A DNA stretch of 64,000 nucleotides, taken from the NCBI GenBank assembly GCA_022495995.1, contig JAFEMH010003631.1:186001-250000 (forward strand), written 5' to 3'. Numbering within the stretch: position 1 is the stretch's first letter; each line of letters opens with the position of its first letter. Below, in pieces: positions 9,444 to 20,240 of the stretch. This DNA comes from Adenophora triphylla var. japonica. Lineage: Eukaryota > Streptophyta > Magnoliopsida > Asterales > Campanulaceae. The notes beneath the pieces are model-generated. The model was not told where the DNA came from. It worked only from the letters and a program-made list of their open reading frames with translations, and ran no database searches. A program made the translations under genes and the position numbers.

Positions 9444-12400
9444 ATGGCGGAGGGATCTCGAAGGAGTCGTCGTCAACGCAGTCAGGAAGTGGTTGAGCAG
9501 CGAATGGAGCTCCAAAGAAACTGGATCTCTTTTGTTCCATCTTCAAAGAACCCGGATGTCTTGTATCCGAATCCGGAGGTGCACAATCGTCGCTCTATGA
9601 ACGTCGGGGAGGTAAGAAATCTGTTCCGTTTTGATTCCCTGCTCGAATTCTTGAATGCTAGAACTAGGTTTTAGTTTTTCGCATTTTTGAATTTTTTTTT
9701 TATTATTATTTTATGCCTTTTTGTGAAATTCTTGATGAATTGTTGAAAATGGACATGTAAAAATTGTGGGTATGTGTATTTTGTGCAGAAATGTGTAGAT
9801 TAGCTCTTATTTGTGAAAATAAAGTGCCTATCTAGTGAATTGCATGCTTTGGTGTTTTGTACCTAATGCTATTTATGTATGTACATTGTGAGAAAAATTA
9901 TCGTGTAGTGATAATTTTTGTGAAAAAATGTGACATGTGCCGTGTTTTGTGACGGGTTATATGTGAAAGTGTGTGCCGTGTAGGGACGGATTTTTTTTTT
10001 TTTTTTTAAAAATGTGCTATATAGTGTGTGCCGTGTTTTTGGGTGACGGACTCTGTGGGGAAAATATGTGCAATATGTGCCGTGTTTTTGTGACGGGTTA
10101 TATGTGCCTTTACCGTGTCAGAATGGGCTTTTTGAAAATGTGTCGTGTAGGGTTTAATCCCCCCCCTTTTTTCTTTTGAGAAAATGTGTACAGTGTGTGC
10201 CATGTTTTTGTGACGGACTTCATGGGAAAAATTATATGTATGTGAAAATTATGTGCAATATGTGCCGTGTTTTGTGACGGGTTATATGTGCCTTTATATT
10301 AAGTACTGTGATTGACGTACCTTTGCTGTGTTTACCTGCAGGATGCGGGGCTTATGGCCGGGAAGGCCAAGAGGATGAAGACTCGGGGGTCGCTCGAGGC
10401 TGTTGTTGAGCTGTGGCAGCGGATGCCTGATATTTCCGTGGACGGCAGGCCGAGTCCCCGGAGGCTGGTTTATGCTTCTGGCCTGGGGGTGTTTGTCGAG
10501 AACCTGGCCGGAGTTTCTGATACGAGGAAGAACAAGAGCGTCTTCCTTGGCCTTTCTGAGTACTGGTGGGATACCACCCACACCTTCCATCCGAGCCGGG
10601 AGAGGTGACGGTGACGCCACCGACTTTGCTTTGCGATCACGGCTTTCCTTCAAAGGAGGGCCGGTGCGGTGGAGGGATATGATCTCCGATGTGGTGTTGG
10701 CCGAGCTGTTGGGCTTTGAGCCTCGTCCTCGCGAGGGCTGGGCATGTTGTATAGTGACGTGGAGCGAAGATTACGGCCGGTGTGGGGCCTACATCGGGTA
10801 CCGGCCGGGTGACGGCGGAGCGGTTGGCGCGCTCCTTTTGTGGTATGCACCGTCAGAGACTTTGTTCTCGAACCACGCGACCGCGGCTCCCTTTGCTTTG
10901 TTGGAGAGCTTGATTGACCTGGATAGTGGTCTCGTGATATTGCTTGGGGCGAGCGAGGCTTGGCGAGCTCTACTTCTCCTTGGACCGGTTTAGCCGGGGT
11001 GTGGCGTTCGTGGCTTTGTTTTGACTCGCTTTGGAGGTATGAGTTTATTGCCATTTTGATTTAGCAACTTGTCGTTTCTCCGTTTTCTTTTGCTTGAGCC
11101 CTTCTGTTTTTGTCACGGGTGTGGTTCTATGAGGTTTTCCAGTGCTTCCGTGGGATAGAGATCCGGGGGCAGTACTGCGTATCTGCTATCTTTGGGTGGG
11201 CTCGTACGGCGAGGAAGAGGAGGACCAGCAGAGGGAAGCTCACCATCGCCTACGGGGATGTGCAGGAGCGTCTGGAGAGAGATAGCCGTGAGGGGTTTGT
11301 CTTGTTCCCGTGGACTCGGTATGAGGGGGATGAGTTTGAGGGGGCTCCCGAGGTGACAGCGCGGCGGAAGATGCTGCGGGGCTTGACTTGTGATGTCATG
11401 TATCTGGGAGAGCGGGTCTTCTGGCATCATGGCCCCGGTGTGCTTCCCGTGGCTCCGAGGGACCCTCCCTTTGGGATGCTTGATTCCCGGGACATGGACG
11501 TGCTCGATTTCGAGAGGTACCTTGGCGGTGTCGGCGCCGAGGAGTTCATTTTATATGGAGAGGAGTACGGGGCCTTCGTGAGGAGGAAGGCGAGGACGCC
11601 GCAGTGCGGCGCGGGAGAGAGAGGCGCCCGCGAGGCTCCCGAGAGGTTCCGATGCGGGGACCGGATTTCACGTACGTCCGCGGGGACGGATCGAGGAGGA
11701 GGGTGTGTGCATGCCGTTCGGAGCGAGCTCTGCTGCATACAGTGGACCCCGATAGATCGGTGAGTGTCTTGACTCTTTTCCATCTTGGCATCTTTTACGT
11801 ATTTTTCTCCTTTTGTTGTTGAGTATAAGCTGTATTCTTTGAGCGTTTCCTTGGTGCTTGTTGGTGCGAGTCCCGGGAGAGCCTATGATATCTTGACTCG
11901 CCGTTACGTGGCGATGAGGTCGTTTGCGAAGAAGATGGCGTCGAAGATGTCTTGCCGGTCTTCGCGACGCGTGCCGGCGTACGAGCCTATGCCTTCGAGG
12001 CACTGCGCAGACGTTCCTCCGCCTAGAGCCGAGCCGTGAGCCGCAGCGGAGGGACCTTTGAGGGCGGCATAGCATGGATGCGGGACGTCTTCGGGAGGCT
12101 GCAGGGGCCTTCGAGGAGCAGCGGCCCTTTTATCGGTTCATGCCTCCGCATGGCGCGCGGGGTGAGGGTTCCTCGAGCCTTCTTTCTTTGATCCTTTCGC
12201 CGGATTTGATCCTTCGAGTACTTTTCGTGGGAGCCTCAGGCGGGTGCTCGGTATTCGACGACGAGGATGTGACGGGCGAGTTATTTGGGATGCCCGACTT
12301 TTCTTTGGAGGACCTTGGCGAGGATGATGATGCTTTGAGGAATCTGATTAGTATTCATTTGCTTTCCCTCTTTTCATATCCCTCTTTTTTTTTTGTTTAG
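9444..12400 (+). pseudogene. Antisense gene 1 of element A: plant mobile domain (PMD) protein, decayed
   Basis: Exon 1 (9444-9611) starts ATGGCGGAGGG and ends at GAG|GTAAGA. The intron is about 730 bp. Exon 2 starts after TTTACCTGCAG at 10342, in phase, with RMKTRGSLEAVVELW. The PMD signature WWDTTHTFH is at 10561-10590, followed in a shifted frame by GEVTVTPTDFALRSRLSFKG. A later stretch resembles the PMD motif ELYFSLDRFSRGV (near 10960-11000). A second donor (GGAG|GTATGAG) is at 11037, and a 217-codon ORF (11110-11763: VWFYEVF, LFPWTRYEGDEF, YLGERVFWH) covers the C-terminal half. The end is acidic (EDLGEDDDALR). PMD proteins (MAIN/MAIL1 family) are nuclear silencing-associated proteins also carried by retrotransposons. 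Frameshifts near 10600, 10960 and 11760 make this copy broken unless some are sequencing errors. The homologue in element C keeps the intron positions. Confidence 0.75.
9612..10341 (+). other. Intron 1 of antisense gene 1 (A), with internal short repeats
   Basis: GT-AG bounded and phase 0. From about 9935 to 10290 it carries at least five copies of a degenerate motif TGTGCCGTGTTTTTGTGACG-GGTTATATG. It aligns in position with a 724-bp intron of the homologue in element C (54504-55227), which is rich in poly(T) runs. Confidence 0.6.
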
Positions 12401-12687
12401 CAACAGACATTTATGGGTACCTGTAATAAAACACATGTATTTGCACGGCAAACAGCATTTTATTTTAAGATGTAATGTCATTTTTGTGATTCAGGGATTT
12501 GTCCTAGAAATTGTTGCTATTATTATTTTTTATTTTGTGCATGCCACGTGAGCCGAGAGTGCATTTGTGGGTAGTGTATGTTTGCGGGAATGGCTTAGGC
12601 CGGTGTTTGGGCGGTTTGGAGCAAGGTTTCTTGAGGACGGTGGCTTTTATGCTTGTTTCTTTGGGAAATGGGTTACGTTTGCAAGGA

Positions 12688-12732
12688 GGTCCGTACGGAC
12701 ATACTTAGCATGCAAAGAGGTCCGTACGGACC
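12688..12732. promoter_or_regulatory. Two palindromes upstream of antisense gene 2 (A)
   Basis: GGTCCGTACGGACA at 12688-12701 (one mismatch) and the exact GGTCCGTACGGACC at 12719-12732. The second ends 117 bp before the ATG at 12850. It is followed after 19 bp by CATAAATGC (12752-12760), a TATA-like element at nearly the same spacing as in the LTR promoters. Confidence 0.7.
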
Positions 12733-12849
12733 AACCTTGCTTTGGGAAGGACATAAATGCTTTCCGGTGTGCAGTTCTTCCTCATTTCCCCATTTGCGGC
12801 CATTTTCGAGCTTTCTTCCCCATTTTCTCTAGGAACCTCCATTTTTGCC

Positions 12850-14376
12850 ATGGATTCTTCGTACGTCCCTAGAATTTTGCCGAGGCTTTCGCGGGAGAGG
12901 CAAGCACACTTCCTTGAGCGGTTGAAAACGTGGATGCGGCGCCGTATGAGGCATCGAGAGACGGGCTTTCGAGGTAAGGTTTCGTCTTTGCTCGGTTTGG
13001 TCTTTTAAGGAGTTGGTTCCTGATTGGGATTTGTTGCGGGCCGCCGCGAAGTTACAGGATGTTAGGAGGCACGTGTCTTGTTTCTCCTATAATGAAATGG
13101 TGCCCACTTTTGAGGATTTTCGGGCTTTGATTGGAGGGCCAGGAGGTGGAGGCCATCTCGCTTCCTTTGATTGGTGGTGTTCTTTGTGAGCGTGAAGCTT
13201 GCGGACTTTCTTCGTACTTCGTTGGAAGAAGTGCGGGGCATGATCCTTGATTCGGGTCATATCGACATTTACGAGCTGCCTGAGCGGTTCATGGTTGATG
13301 ATGAGAGTGACGTCTCTTGGGATGTATTTGCCTTGTGCGTGATGGCGACGCTTTTACGGTCGGTTCCCTTGGCATTTGTGATGGCGCTTTGCTAGATGTG
13401 GTAGGGCCTTTGCAGAGCTGGAGAGGATATTGTCCCGTTGGTCTTTGGGGAGACTCTTCATGGTATCGACCGTCGCGGCGAGGGATCGTTTTATGAGAGG
13501 GGAAGCCCCGCTTTGCTCACCTTGTGGCTGCGAGAGAGACTTCGAGGCCATGTCCAGAGGCTCAGACGTCGTTTAGCCCGTGGTCATTTGCTCGGCGACC
13601 TCTTGTGTTGGATATGGATCGATCACTTTGGGAGAGATGGATGGCATAGCTTGGTACGCATCGAGATCCGGCGGTGGGTTCCTTGGCTGGAGGATTGAGA
13701 CCGGGAGGGTCTTGCGGGAAGGGTCCTACGTTGTCGAGTTCCGGGTTTGTCTTGGTCCTCCTTCTATATTCCGTCGCTTGTTTCCGGCGGTTTGGGATGA
13801 AGCGGGAGCCTTTGTTGGGGTGGGATGACCTTGCTCTTTGCGGAGGTAGTTCCTCTTTGTATGGCGGCTTCGGGTGCCTTCTTGTATTTTACGAGGGTAT
13901 GGAAGTATTCCTCTTTCCCTCTGTGGTACTCCTTAGACGTCGGGAGCGTTGTATTGACGACTCGGTATACGGCACAGTATGAGCGGCGTGTTGGGCGATC
14001 CCAAGTGGTCTTGGAGAGCGGGCGTGTAGCGGTGCAGGACCGGTTGCCGTAGTAGCTATTGCCTTAGGAGTGCCGAAGCACAGTCGACCCTTTGGATGTG
14101 ACGGGAGACACTTTGTTTGACTACGAGACTAGAGTTGACCGGCGACGGGGAGAGGTCCTCTTTTACGGACTCGCGGGGAGGAGATCCGAGCCGAAGCACG
14201 GGCGAATGAAGCCACGAGAGCTCTTGGATTGTTTGACTCTACGGGGAGGACCCCGGATCTCGGGCGAGAGACGCGAGTTGGTTCACGTGAAGCGAAAGAA
14301 GACTCGCCGGGGACGAGGGAAGAAAGGAAAGGATGGCGAGGGGACAAGCGCGAGATGGCGCGGAATGACCTCCTAG
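12850..14376 (+). pseudogene. Antisense gene 2 of element A: DUF7745-like protein, decayed
   Basis: It starts MDSSYVPRILPRLSRERQ at 12850. Several frameshifts follow, but homologous blocks to the near-intact copy in element C can be read in order: KELVPDWDLLRAA and a RRHVSCFSYNEMVPTFEDF segment (about 13005-13145), SLEEVRGMILDSGHIDIYEL (13171-13395), a GETLHGIDR block (about 13445), then LTTRYTAQYERRVGRSQVV (13950-14010). It ends with a Lys/Arg-rich tail VKRKKTRRGRGKKGK at about 14287-14331. The N-terminal pattern (WD.LRAAA.....RHV.C....VPT.EDFRALIGGP) matches the eudicot proteins annotated as DUF7745, often retrotransposon-associated. Function is unknown. The basic tail suggests a nuclear or nucleic-acid-binding protein. 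It lies antisense to gag-pol. Confidence 0.7.
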
Positions 14377-15237
14377 GTATCCATTCATTGCATTTGCAAA
14401 CACATTATTAGTTAAATGTATTAAATTTGTCTTTTAGCATGTTGTGAACTTGAGAGTAGACCGTGCTTGAACTCATCAAGAAATGTTGTAACCGTTAGTG
14501 ATTTGTGATTTACTTTTAAAGCTTTATCGAGACGCAAGATCTCTTGTTTGCCTTTTGCATTTGTGCACTTTGTCGGCGTCCATCTTTGGACTTTTACATT
14601 GCATTCGCGGGCCCGAAGCGTCCCAGGCCCACGACGGCAATCTCCTTTCTTTGAGGCTTTGTGCTTGGGCGAGAGGTTGAATGCTCCCGACAAGTCGTTT
14701 CGACGGTCTTTTCGTAGCTTCCTTGCCGCTTGTTGGCGTCGGGCTCTTGACCTCAATTTCGCGGCTTACGCTTGAGCTTCTTTTGTTTTTTTGTGAGCCC
14801 TTGCTCGAGCTCTCTTTTTGTGAGCCCTTGCTCGAGCTCTCTTTTTTTATATATTTTTTTTTGTGAGCCCTTGCTCGAGCTCCTTTTTTTTTTTTTTTTT
14901 TTTTGAAGCGCGTGAGGGCGAAGACAAGCCCAGCTTGGAAGCGAGACATGAGTCGGTCGTTTGATCTTTGAGTGACCCTCGGACGTCCTTTGATGTTGCC
15001 GCCTTCGTTTGACTTGGTCAAGGTGGCTGGCAGGGCGTGTTCTTGAAAAGTGCGTAGCTTGATGGAGGTCTTGATTGACATTCAAACTTTTGACTTTTTG
15101 TGTATTTTTAGACCGGACCAATTAAGGTTGCCTACGTTCCCCGGACTAGAGGGCTCGGGTCTGCGTAGTTCGACACTACATGGAGTGCCAAGAGATGCAG
15201 TTTGTTCTTCTTTAGGCGAAGTATCTGCGAAGTTTGC
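14377..15237. other. Region between antisense gene 2 and integrase (A)
   Basis: No conserved coding is visible. It holds three copies of TGTGAGCCCTTGCTCGAGCT with T-rich spacers at 14793-14885 and a long poly(T) run. At 15131-15172 is a block CCTACGTTCC...CTGCGTAGTTCG, related to the repeated CCTACGTATCC...CGTAGTTCG block near the LTR. It probably holds the convergent 3' ends of the antisense gene 2 transcript and of gag-pol. Confidence 0.5.
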
Positions 15238-16432
15238 TTAGTTATTTGGATTCATGAAGGGATTGCCGTCTAGGTGCATCGGCTTCATGGCGCCTCCGGA
15301 GAAGATCTTTTGAACCACGAAAGGGCCGATCCATGTGGGTTCCCATTTTCCCGGTGGGTTGGTTCGAGTGGGAGGCTTTTCTTTGAGTACAAGGTCACCT
15401 TCCACGATGTCTCGGGATTTGACTTTCTTGTCGAAAGCTCTAGCCATCCTGCTTTGATAGGCTCGGACGTGTTCCATGGCCTTTAGTCGTCGCTCGTCTA
15501 GCGAGCCAATTCGTCATGTCGGCTTGGAGCCATTCAACTTCGTTGATGTCATTTTCCAGCCGGTACTCGGAGTGAGGAATTTCTAGCTCGATGGGAAGGG
15601 CTGCTTCCATCCCGTATGTCGGGGCAAATGGGGTTTCTCCCGTGGGCATTACGGCGATGTGCGGTAGCCCCAAAGTGCAAGGTGCGGCTTCTCGGGCCAA
15701 TCTCGTCCTCGGGTGGTCATTTTTCGGATGATCCGTTCGAGGGTTTTGTTTCTTTGCTTCCACGGCGCCGTTTGTTTGTGGCCGGTAGGGAGAAGATTTG
15801 TGACGTGTGATCTTGAATTCAGCCGGCGATGCAGCCGAATTCCCCTTGAAGTGTGAGCCGTTGTCGATATGACCTCATTTGGGATGCCGTATCGGCATAT
15901 GATGTTTTCCTTGAGGAAATGCGCGACCTTCTTGGAGGTGAGTACCTTGTGGGACTTGGCTTCGACCCATTTGGTGAAGTAGTCGATGGCTACTAAGATG
16001 AACTCGTGGCCAGATTCTTTGCTGGCGGAGCGATTTTCCCGATGACGTCAATTCCCCAGTGGCAAAGGGCGAGGTGTAGTCATGCGGTAGAGATCGTGGG
16101 GCGGTAGATGATTGAGGTTGGAGAATCGTTGGCACTTGTCGCGGCTTCGGACAAAGTGGATGCAATCTGCCTCCATGGAGATCCGGTAGTAGCCCATCCA
16201 CGAGAATGATTTGCATCAGGGCTCTGGCGTTCATGTGGGGACCGCAAGCCCCATTGTGGACTTCATTCATGAACTTGTTTGCTTCTTCTTGGTTGATGCA
16301 GCGTAGGAGTGGCCCATGGTAGCGTTTCTTGTATAGCATGTCCCCGAGGATGACGAAGTGAGAGGTGAGGCGTTTTAGGGCCATGATGCTCTTGGTTTTG
16401 ACCCCTTCTGTGTGTGGGTCTCCCTTGTTCAT
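15238..16432 (-). pseudogene. Integrase of element A, frameshifted
   Basis: Minus-strand segments in order: an N-terminal zinc-binding part (GPHMNARALMQI, near 16230), an out-of-frame core (near 15900-16200, where the plus strand is the complement of DYFTKWVEAK- and GLPNEVISDNG-type motifs), and a C-terminal part (15440-15763 with ETPFAPTYGMEAALPIELEI, and 15238-15477 with KVKSRDIVEGDLVLKEKPP and GPFVVQKIFSGGAM). These are typical of Ty3/gypsy Tat integrases. The catalytic core is broken by at least two frameshifts, so this copy is not expected to be active. Confidence 0.85.
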
Positions 16433-16514
16433 GAAGGTGGTTTCCCCGTTCTTGAGGTATTGGAAGATCTGGTTATACCATGGCTCATTGACGGGCTTAG
16501 GTTACAGTTCGATC

Positions 16515-17403
16515 TCACAACGGTAGGCGGGATTTCCTTTCGTCCAGAGCTTTGAAGGGTTTGATTGCTTTTCCTTCAGGGATCTCCACGAGTGAAGCCA
16601 AGGTGGCTAAGGCGTCTGCAAACCTGTTTCGGTCTCTTGGCAGATAGTGGAAGGTGACCTCTTCGAATTGTGTGATGAGGTCCTCCATGCAGGCATGGTA
16701 TTTTTGCAAGCCCGGGTCTATGGTTTTCCACTTGTTGGAGACTTGGTTGATGATCAAGGCTGAGTCCCCATAAACTTCGAGTTTCTGGACATTCCTCTCG
16801 AGTGCGGCTTGTAGTCCGGCGGCGCGAGCTTCATATTCGGCGGCATTGTTGGTTACCTCGAAATTGAGCTTTATAGCAATTGGGGTGTGCTCGTCCTTGG
16901 GATCCACCAAGAGCATACCGATGCCGTTTCCCTTTTTGTTAGCTGCTCCGTCGAAGAACAGTTGCCATCGATTTTCGCTTTCGATTGTGAAGATTCCCTC
17001 GTCTGGAAATTGTGGTTCGGGACCTCGAGCTTCGTCGGTTGGGAAGTCAGCCAGTTGTTCAGCCATTACCCGTCCCTTGATTGACTTTTGGTTCACGTAC
17101 TTGATGTCAAATTCTGCTAGAAAGAAAGACCACTTGGCGAGCCTCATTGACAGAGATGGTTTGTCGAAGAGGTATTTGACTGGATCCATTTTGGAAACCA
17201 AATGTGCGTGTGTCTGCATGTAGTGCCGTAGTTTTCCGACAACCCATACCGTAGGCTGCGCGAGTTTTCTCGAGGGCGAGTAATTGAGTTATTTGCCTTG
17301 AAACTTTCGGCAGCCAAGTAGATGGCGTTTTCGACCCGTGACTCCTTCTTTTCTTGACAGAGCATGGCTCAGCTGCGGTGTCGGTCACGATTAGGTATAG
17401 CAA
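16515..17403 (-). CDS. RNase H region of element A (second RNase H plus remains of the first)
   Basis: A 234-codon minus ORF (16515-17219) starts with the connection region (PVKYLFDKPSLSMRLAKWS, DIKYVNQKSIKGRVMAEQLADF). It contains an RNase H fold of the archaeal type: FFDGAANKKGNGIGMLLVDP, EYEARAAGLQAAL, YGDSALIINQVSNKW and a final RFADALATLAS. The frameshifted first RNase H lies at about 17107-17420. Two RNase H domains in tandem are characteristic of the Tat lineage. It degrades the RNA strand and processes primers during reverse transcription. Confidence 0.85.
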
Positions 17404-17549
17404 TAGTGGCTTTTCCTCGTGGGGAGGACGAGAGAATCGGAGGACTCACAAGGTATGCTTTTATTTTTCAAAGGCATCTTGGCATTACGAGTTCCACTCG
17501 ACGTCGGCGTTTTTCTTCATCAATTTGAAGATTGGCTCGCACATGGAGG

Positions 17550-18488
17550 TCAATTGGTTGTGAAGCGGGCGATATATTGCAGGCGGCCCATGAAGCTTTT
17601 CACCTCTGTCTGAGTTTGCGGTGGTCTCATTTCGATGATAGCCTTGATCTTTTGAGGATCAACCTCGATGCCTCTCTCGGTGACCATGTATCCCAAAACC
17701 TTGCCTCGGCTAACCCCAAATGTGCATTTGGCAGGGTTAAGCCTCATTGAGTGTTTTCGGAGGCGATTGAAGAACTTTCTCAAGTCTGTGAGGTGTTGTC
17801 CATCTGATCCCTTTGAGTGGATGATCATGTCGTCGACGTATACTTCAATCTCTTTGTGGATCATATCGTGGAAGAGGGCGGTTGCTGCCCGTTGGTAGGT
17901 AGCCCCAGCGTTCTTTAGTCCGAACGGCATTACTGTGTAGCAGTAGGTTCCCCAGGGGGTTGTGAAGGCTGTCTTTTCCTGATCTTCTTCGGCCATCTTG
18001 ATTTGATTGTAGCCGGCAAATCCGTCCACGAAGGACTTGACTTCAAAATTGGCTGTAGTGTCTACCAACATGTCGATATTGGGTAGTGGAAAGTCGTCCT
18101 TGGGACTTGCTTTGTTGAGATCTCGGAAGTCCACGCAGCAGCGCACTTTTCCATTGGCCTTGGTGACCGTGACGATATTGGAGAGCCATGTGGGGTATTC
18201 AATCACCCTGATGAAGCCGACGCGAAGCATCTTCTCGATCTCTTCCTTGACTTGTAAAGACCATTCTGGCTTGATTCGGCGTAGCTTTTGCTTGATGGGC
18301 CTAGCCTCAGGATTCAAAGGGATCCGGTGCTCTACAATGTTAGGGTCTAATCCGGGCATGTCTCGGTAAGACCAAGCGAACACGTCCACGAACTCTTTGA
18401 GCAGTGCAGTCAATGCGTCTTGCTCTGTGCCGGTGAAGAAACTTCCGATTTGCGTCTCTTTTGGCTCTTCAGCAGTTCCCAAATTCAC
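17550..18488 (-). CDS. Reverse transcriptase of element A (Ty3/gypsy)
   Basis: An uninterrupted 312-codon ORF. It holds FAWSYRDMPGLDPNIVEHRI and KQKLRRIKPEW at the N-terminus, then RT blocks FIRVIEYPTWLSNIVTVTK, CVDFRDLNKASPKDDFPLP, DGFAGYNQIKM, TPWGTYCYTVMPFGLKNAGA and the catalytic VYVDDMIIHS, followed by LGYMVTERGIEVDP and KSFMGRLQYIARF. The YVDD motif and the Gly-Tyr-Asn-Gln block are intact. It is part of a gag-pol polyprotein, so its own ATG is not a true start. This is the best-preserved part of the element. Confidence 0.95.
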   Translation of the reverse strand: MNLGTAEEPKETQIGSFFTGTEQDALTALLKEFVDVFAWSYRDMPGLDPNIVEHRIPLNPEARPIKQKLRRIKPEWSLQVKEEIEKMLRVGFIRVIEYPTWLSNIVTVTKANGKVRCCVDFRDLNKASPKDDFPLPNIDMLVDTTANFEVKSFVDGFAGYNQIKMAEEDQEKTAFTTPWGTYCYTVMPFGLKNAGATYQRAATALFHDMIHKEIEVYVDDMIIHSKGSDGQHLTDLRKFFNRLRKHSMRLNPAKCTFGVSRGKVLGYMVTERGIEVDPQKIKAIIEMRPPQTQTEVKSFMGRLQYIARFTTN

Positions 18489-19103
18489 TTTGGTTAAAAC
18501 CTCCTCGGCAGCTTGGGCCCGGTTTTTCTCTCGTTTGACAACATGCTTAAAGATGTGCTTAATGTATTGTTCGTTTAATGTGTACGCTTCTTTATCAAGT
18601 GAATCGTTATTAGCTTGTTTGTGTGTTAGTTAATTTATCGGTTGTTAAAGATGCAATGAGAGGATACTCGGAAAGATCGAAGCATTCATTAAGAGCATAC
18701 GGGAATACATTATTGGCAATGAGTTCGTAATCTTCGGCGTGAGGCCATCGGATGACTCGAGAGACTCAAATTCAAAGCTAATGGACTCGGGATGAGTTTT
18801 GACACTAGACTCTAGGACTCGAGGGGTCGGACCAAGTTGTTCGATCATGTCCTTTTTCTTTGGCGGTGGGTCGGAGAAAGTGGCCCGGTTATTGAGTGGC
18901 AATGAGCTTGATAGGAGATGGGGCTTGAAGGGCTTTATGTCACCGTTCCCGATCATTGCTATCACGAGTTATCGAAACAAAATCGATTAGATCGGCATCT
19001 CGATTTCTTCTTTGAAGAAGCGAGGTGGAGCGGTGGCTCGTCCCAAGCATCGTCTGCGGAGTCTTTTGCTTTTGTCTTGGGCATTACTAGCTCGAATGCA
19101 GAC
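18489..19103 (-). other. Linker between protease and reverse transcriptase (A), degraded
   Basis: Minus-strand frames include an acidic segment (FEFESLESSDGLTP at about 18720-18780) that recurs in element C (SSLESSDGLTPEDYESVANV, about 63200). The frame is broken several times. No enzymatic domain is recognised; this is the variable polyprotein linker. Confidence 0.55.
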
Positions 19104-20240
19104 TCATCCCGTTTGTTGAAGGCAGGAGTGTTGACGAGAGAGTTTTTCGAGTTCTTCTGCCAAAGGGGGGGTTTTCCCGAACCAAAATTCATTGTGAATA
19201 GTGGTGGTTGTGGATCCCCGTAGAGGCGGTGTGTCGAGAAATGCTCTTCGGACGGGATTTGTCTTGAGGCCTCTGAATCTTGCCAGGTTCTGCTGGAGCT
19301 TGTCCATGGTTGTCGGCCAGCTTTGTTTGGCACTGATCAGCTCTGTTCCCTTTTCTGGATCTTCTTCCAAGTTGCCGGCCTTCTTTGTGAAGTACTTGGT
19401 CATGTCGAAGCTGTAAGGACGAAGATCGGAGATTGCGTGCACGCCTCTTTTGTTATCTGTGGAGTGTTTTCTTGCAGCTCGCTTGTCTTCCGCAATGTGT
19501 TCGGGAGTAGGAGAGTATCCCAGGCCGTGCAAGGTATTCTGTTCTTTGATATTGATGATCTGTTGAGTGCCCTGATGGCGTTTTCCCAAACCGAGCCCCG
19601 GGATGTAATTCATGTGCTTCATCATTTTCATCGGGGGAGGGATCTTGTCCCAAATCAAAGGCAGGTCTATGTGGCATACTTGGGCCTTTGGGCTTTCGAT
19701 GGTGAATCCTGTTAGCATCATGCCATCATCGTCGGGTTTGATCTCTAAGACCGGGACGCCGTTTGTTTCGGTCCTTTCGCTGACTATGCTATCACCGTAG
19801 ATGATGGTAAGATCCGTTCCTTGGACGAACTTTACGCATTGATGAAGAGTGGATGCCACCCCATTGATCTGGTGTAGCCAAGGGCGTCCCAAAATGGCAG
19901 TGAAGGTGATTGGGATGTCGATGACTTGGAAATCTGTCGGGACCATTTGTTTTCCAAACCAAAGGTTCAAGGTGGCTATTCCCAAGACTGGGCGGGATGT
20001 TGAGTCGTATGCCTTGATTGCCTGAGTCGAGGGTTTTAGATCGGTTGCTTTGATCCCTAGCAAGTCCATCATTTTGGCTGGAAGGACGTTCATGGATGAT
20101 CCCCCATCTACCAACACCCGAGGGAGACGGCGATCGTCCAGTTGAACTGTTATGTAGAGAGGCTCGTTGTGGTCAGCCCCAAAATTTTGGAAGATCGAGC
20201 TCTGTGAAGGTGATGATATTGCTGTAATTGACGTTGCCAA
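19104..20240 (-). CDS. Aspartic protease region of element A with G-patch-like motif
   Basis: A 378-codon minus ORF. The retropepsin motif reads RVLVDGGSSMNVLP, with DGG in place of the more common DSG/DTG, as often seen in Tat elements. It is followed by ITFTAILGRPWLH, matching the second conserved protease block. Further on is MKHMNYIPGLGLGKRHQG, a G-patch-like glycine motif common in Tat-lineage polyproteins. The protease would cleave the gag-pol polyprotein; the G-patch suggests RNA binding by family resemblance. The frame is intact over the whole domain. Confidence 0.85.
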   Translation of the reverse strand: MATSITAISSPSQSSIFQNFGADHNEPLYITVQLDDRRLPRVLVDGGSSMNVLPAKMMDLLGIKATDLKPSTQAIKAYDSTSRPVLGIATLNLWFGKQMVPTDFQVIDIPITFTAILGRPWLHQINGVASTLHQCVKFVQGTDLTIIYGDSIVSERTETNGVPVLEIKPDDDGMMLTGFTIESPKAQVCHIDLPLIWDKIPPPMKMMKHMNYIPGLGLGKRHQGTQQIINIKEQNTLHGLGYSPTPEHIAEDKRAARKHSTDNKRGVHAISDLRPYSFDMTKYFTKKAGNLEEDPEKGTELISAKQSWPTTMDKLQQNLARFRGLKTNPVRRAFLDTPPLRGSTTTTIHNEFWFGKTPPLAEELEKLSRQHSCLQQTG

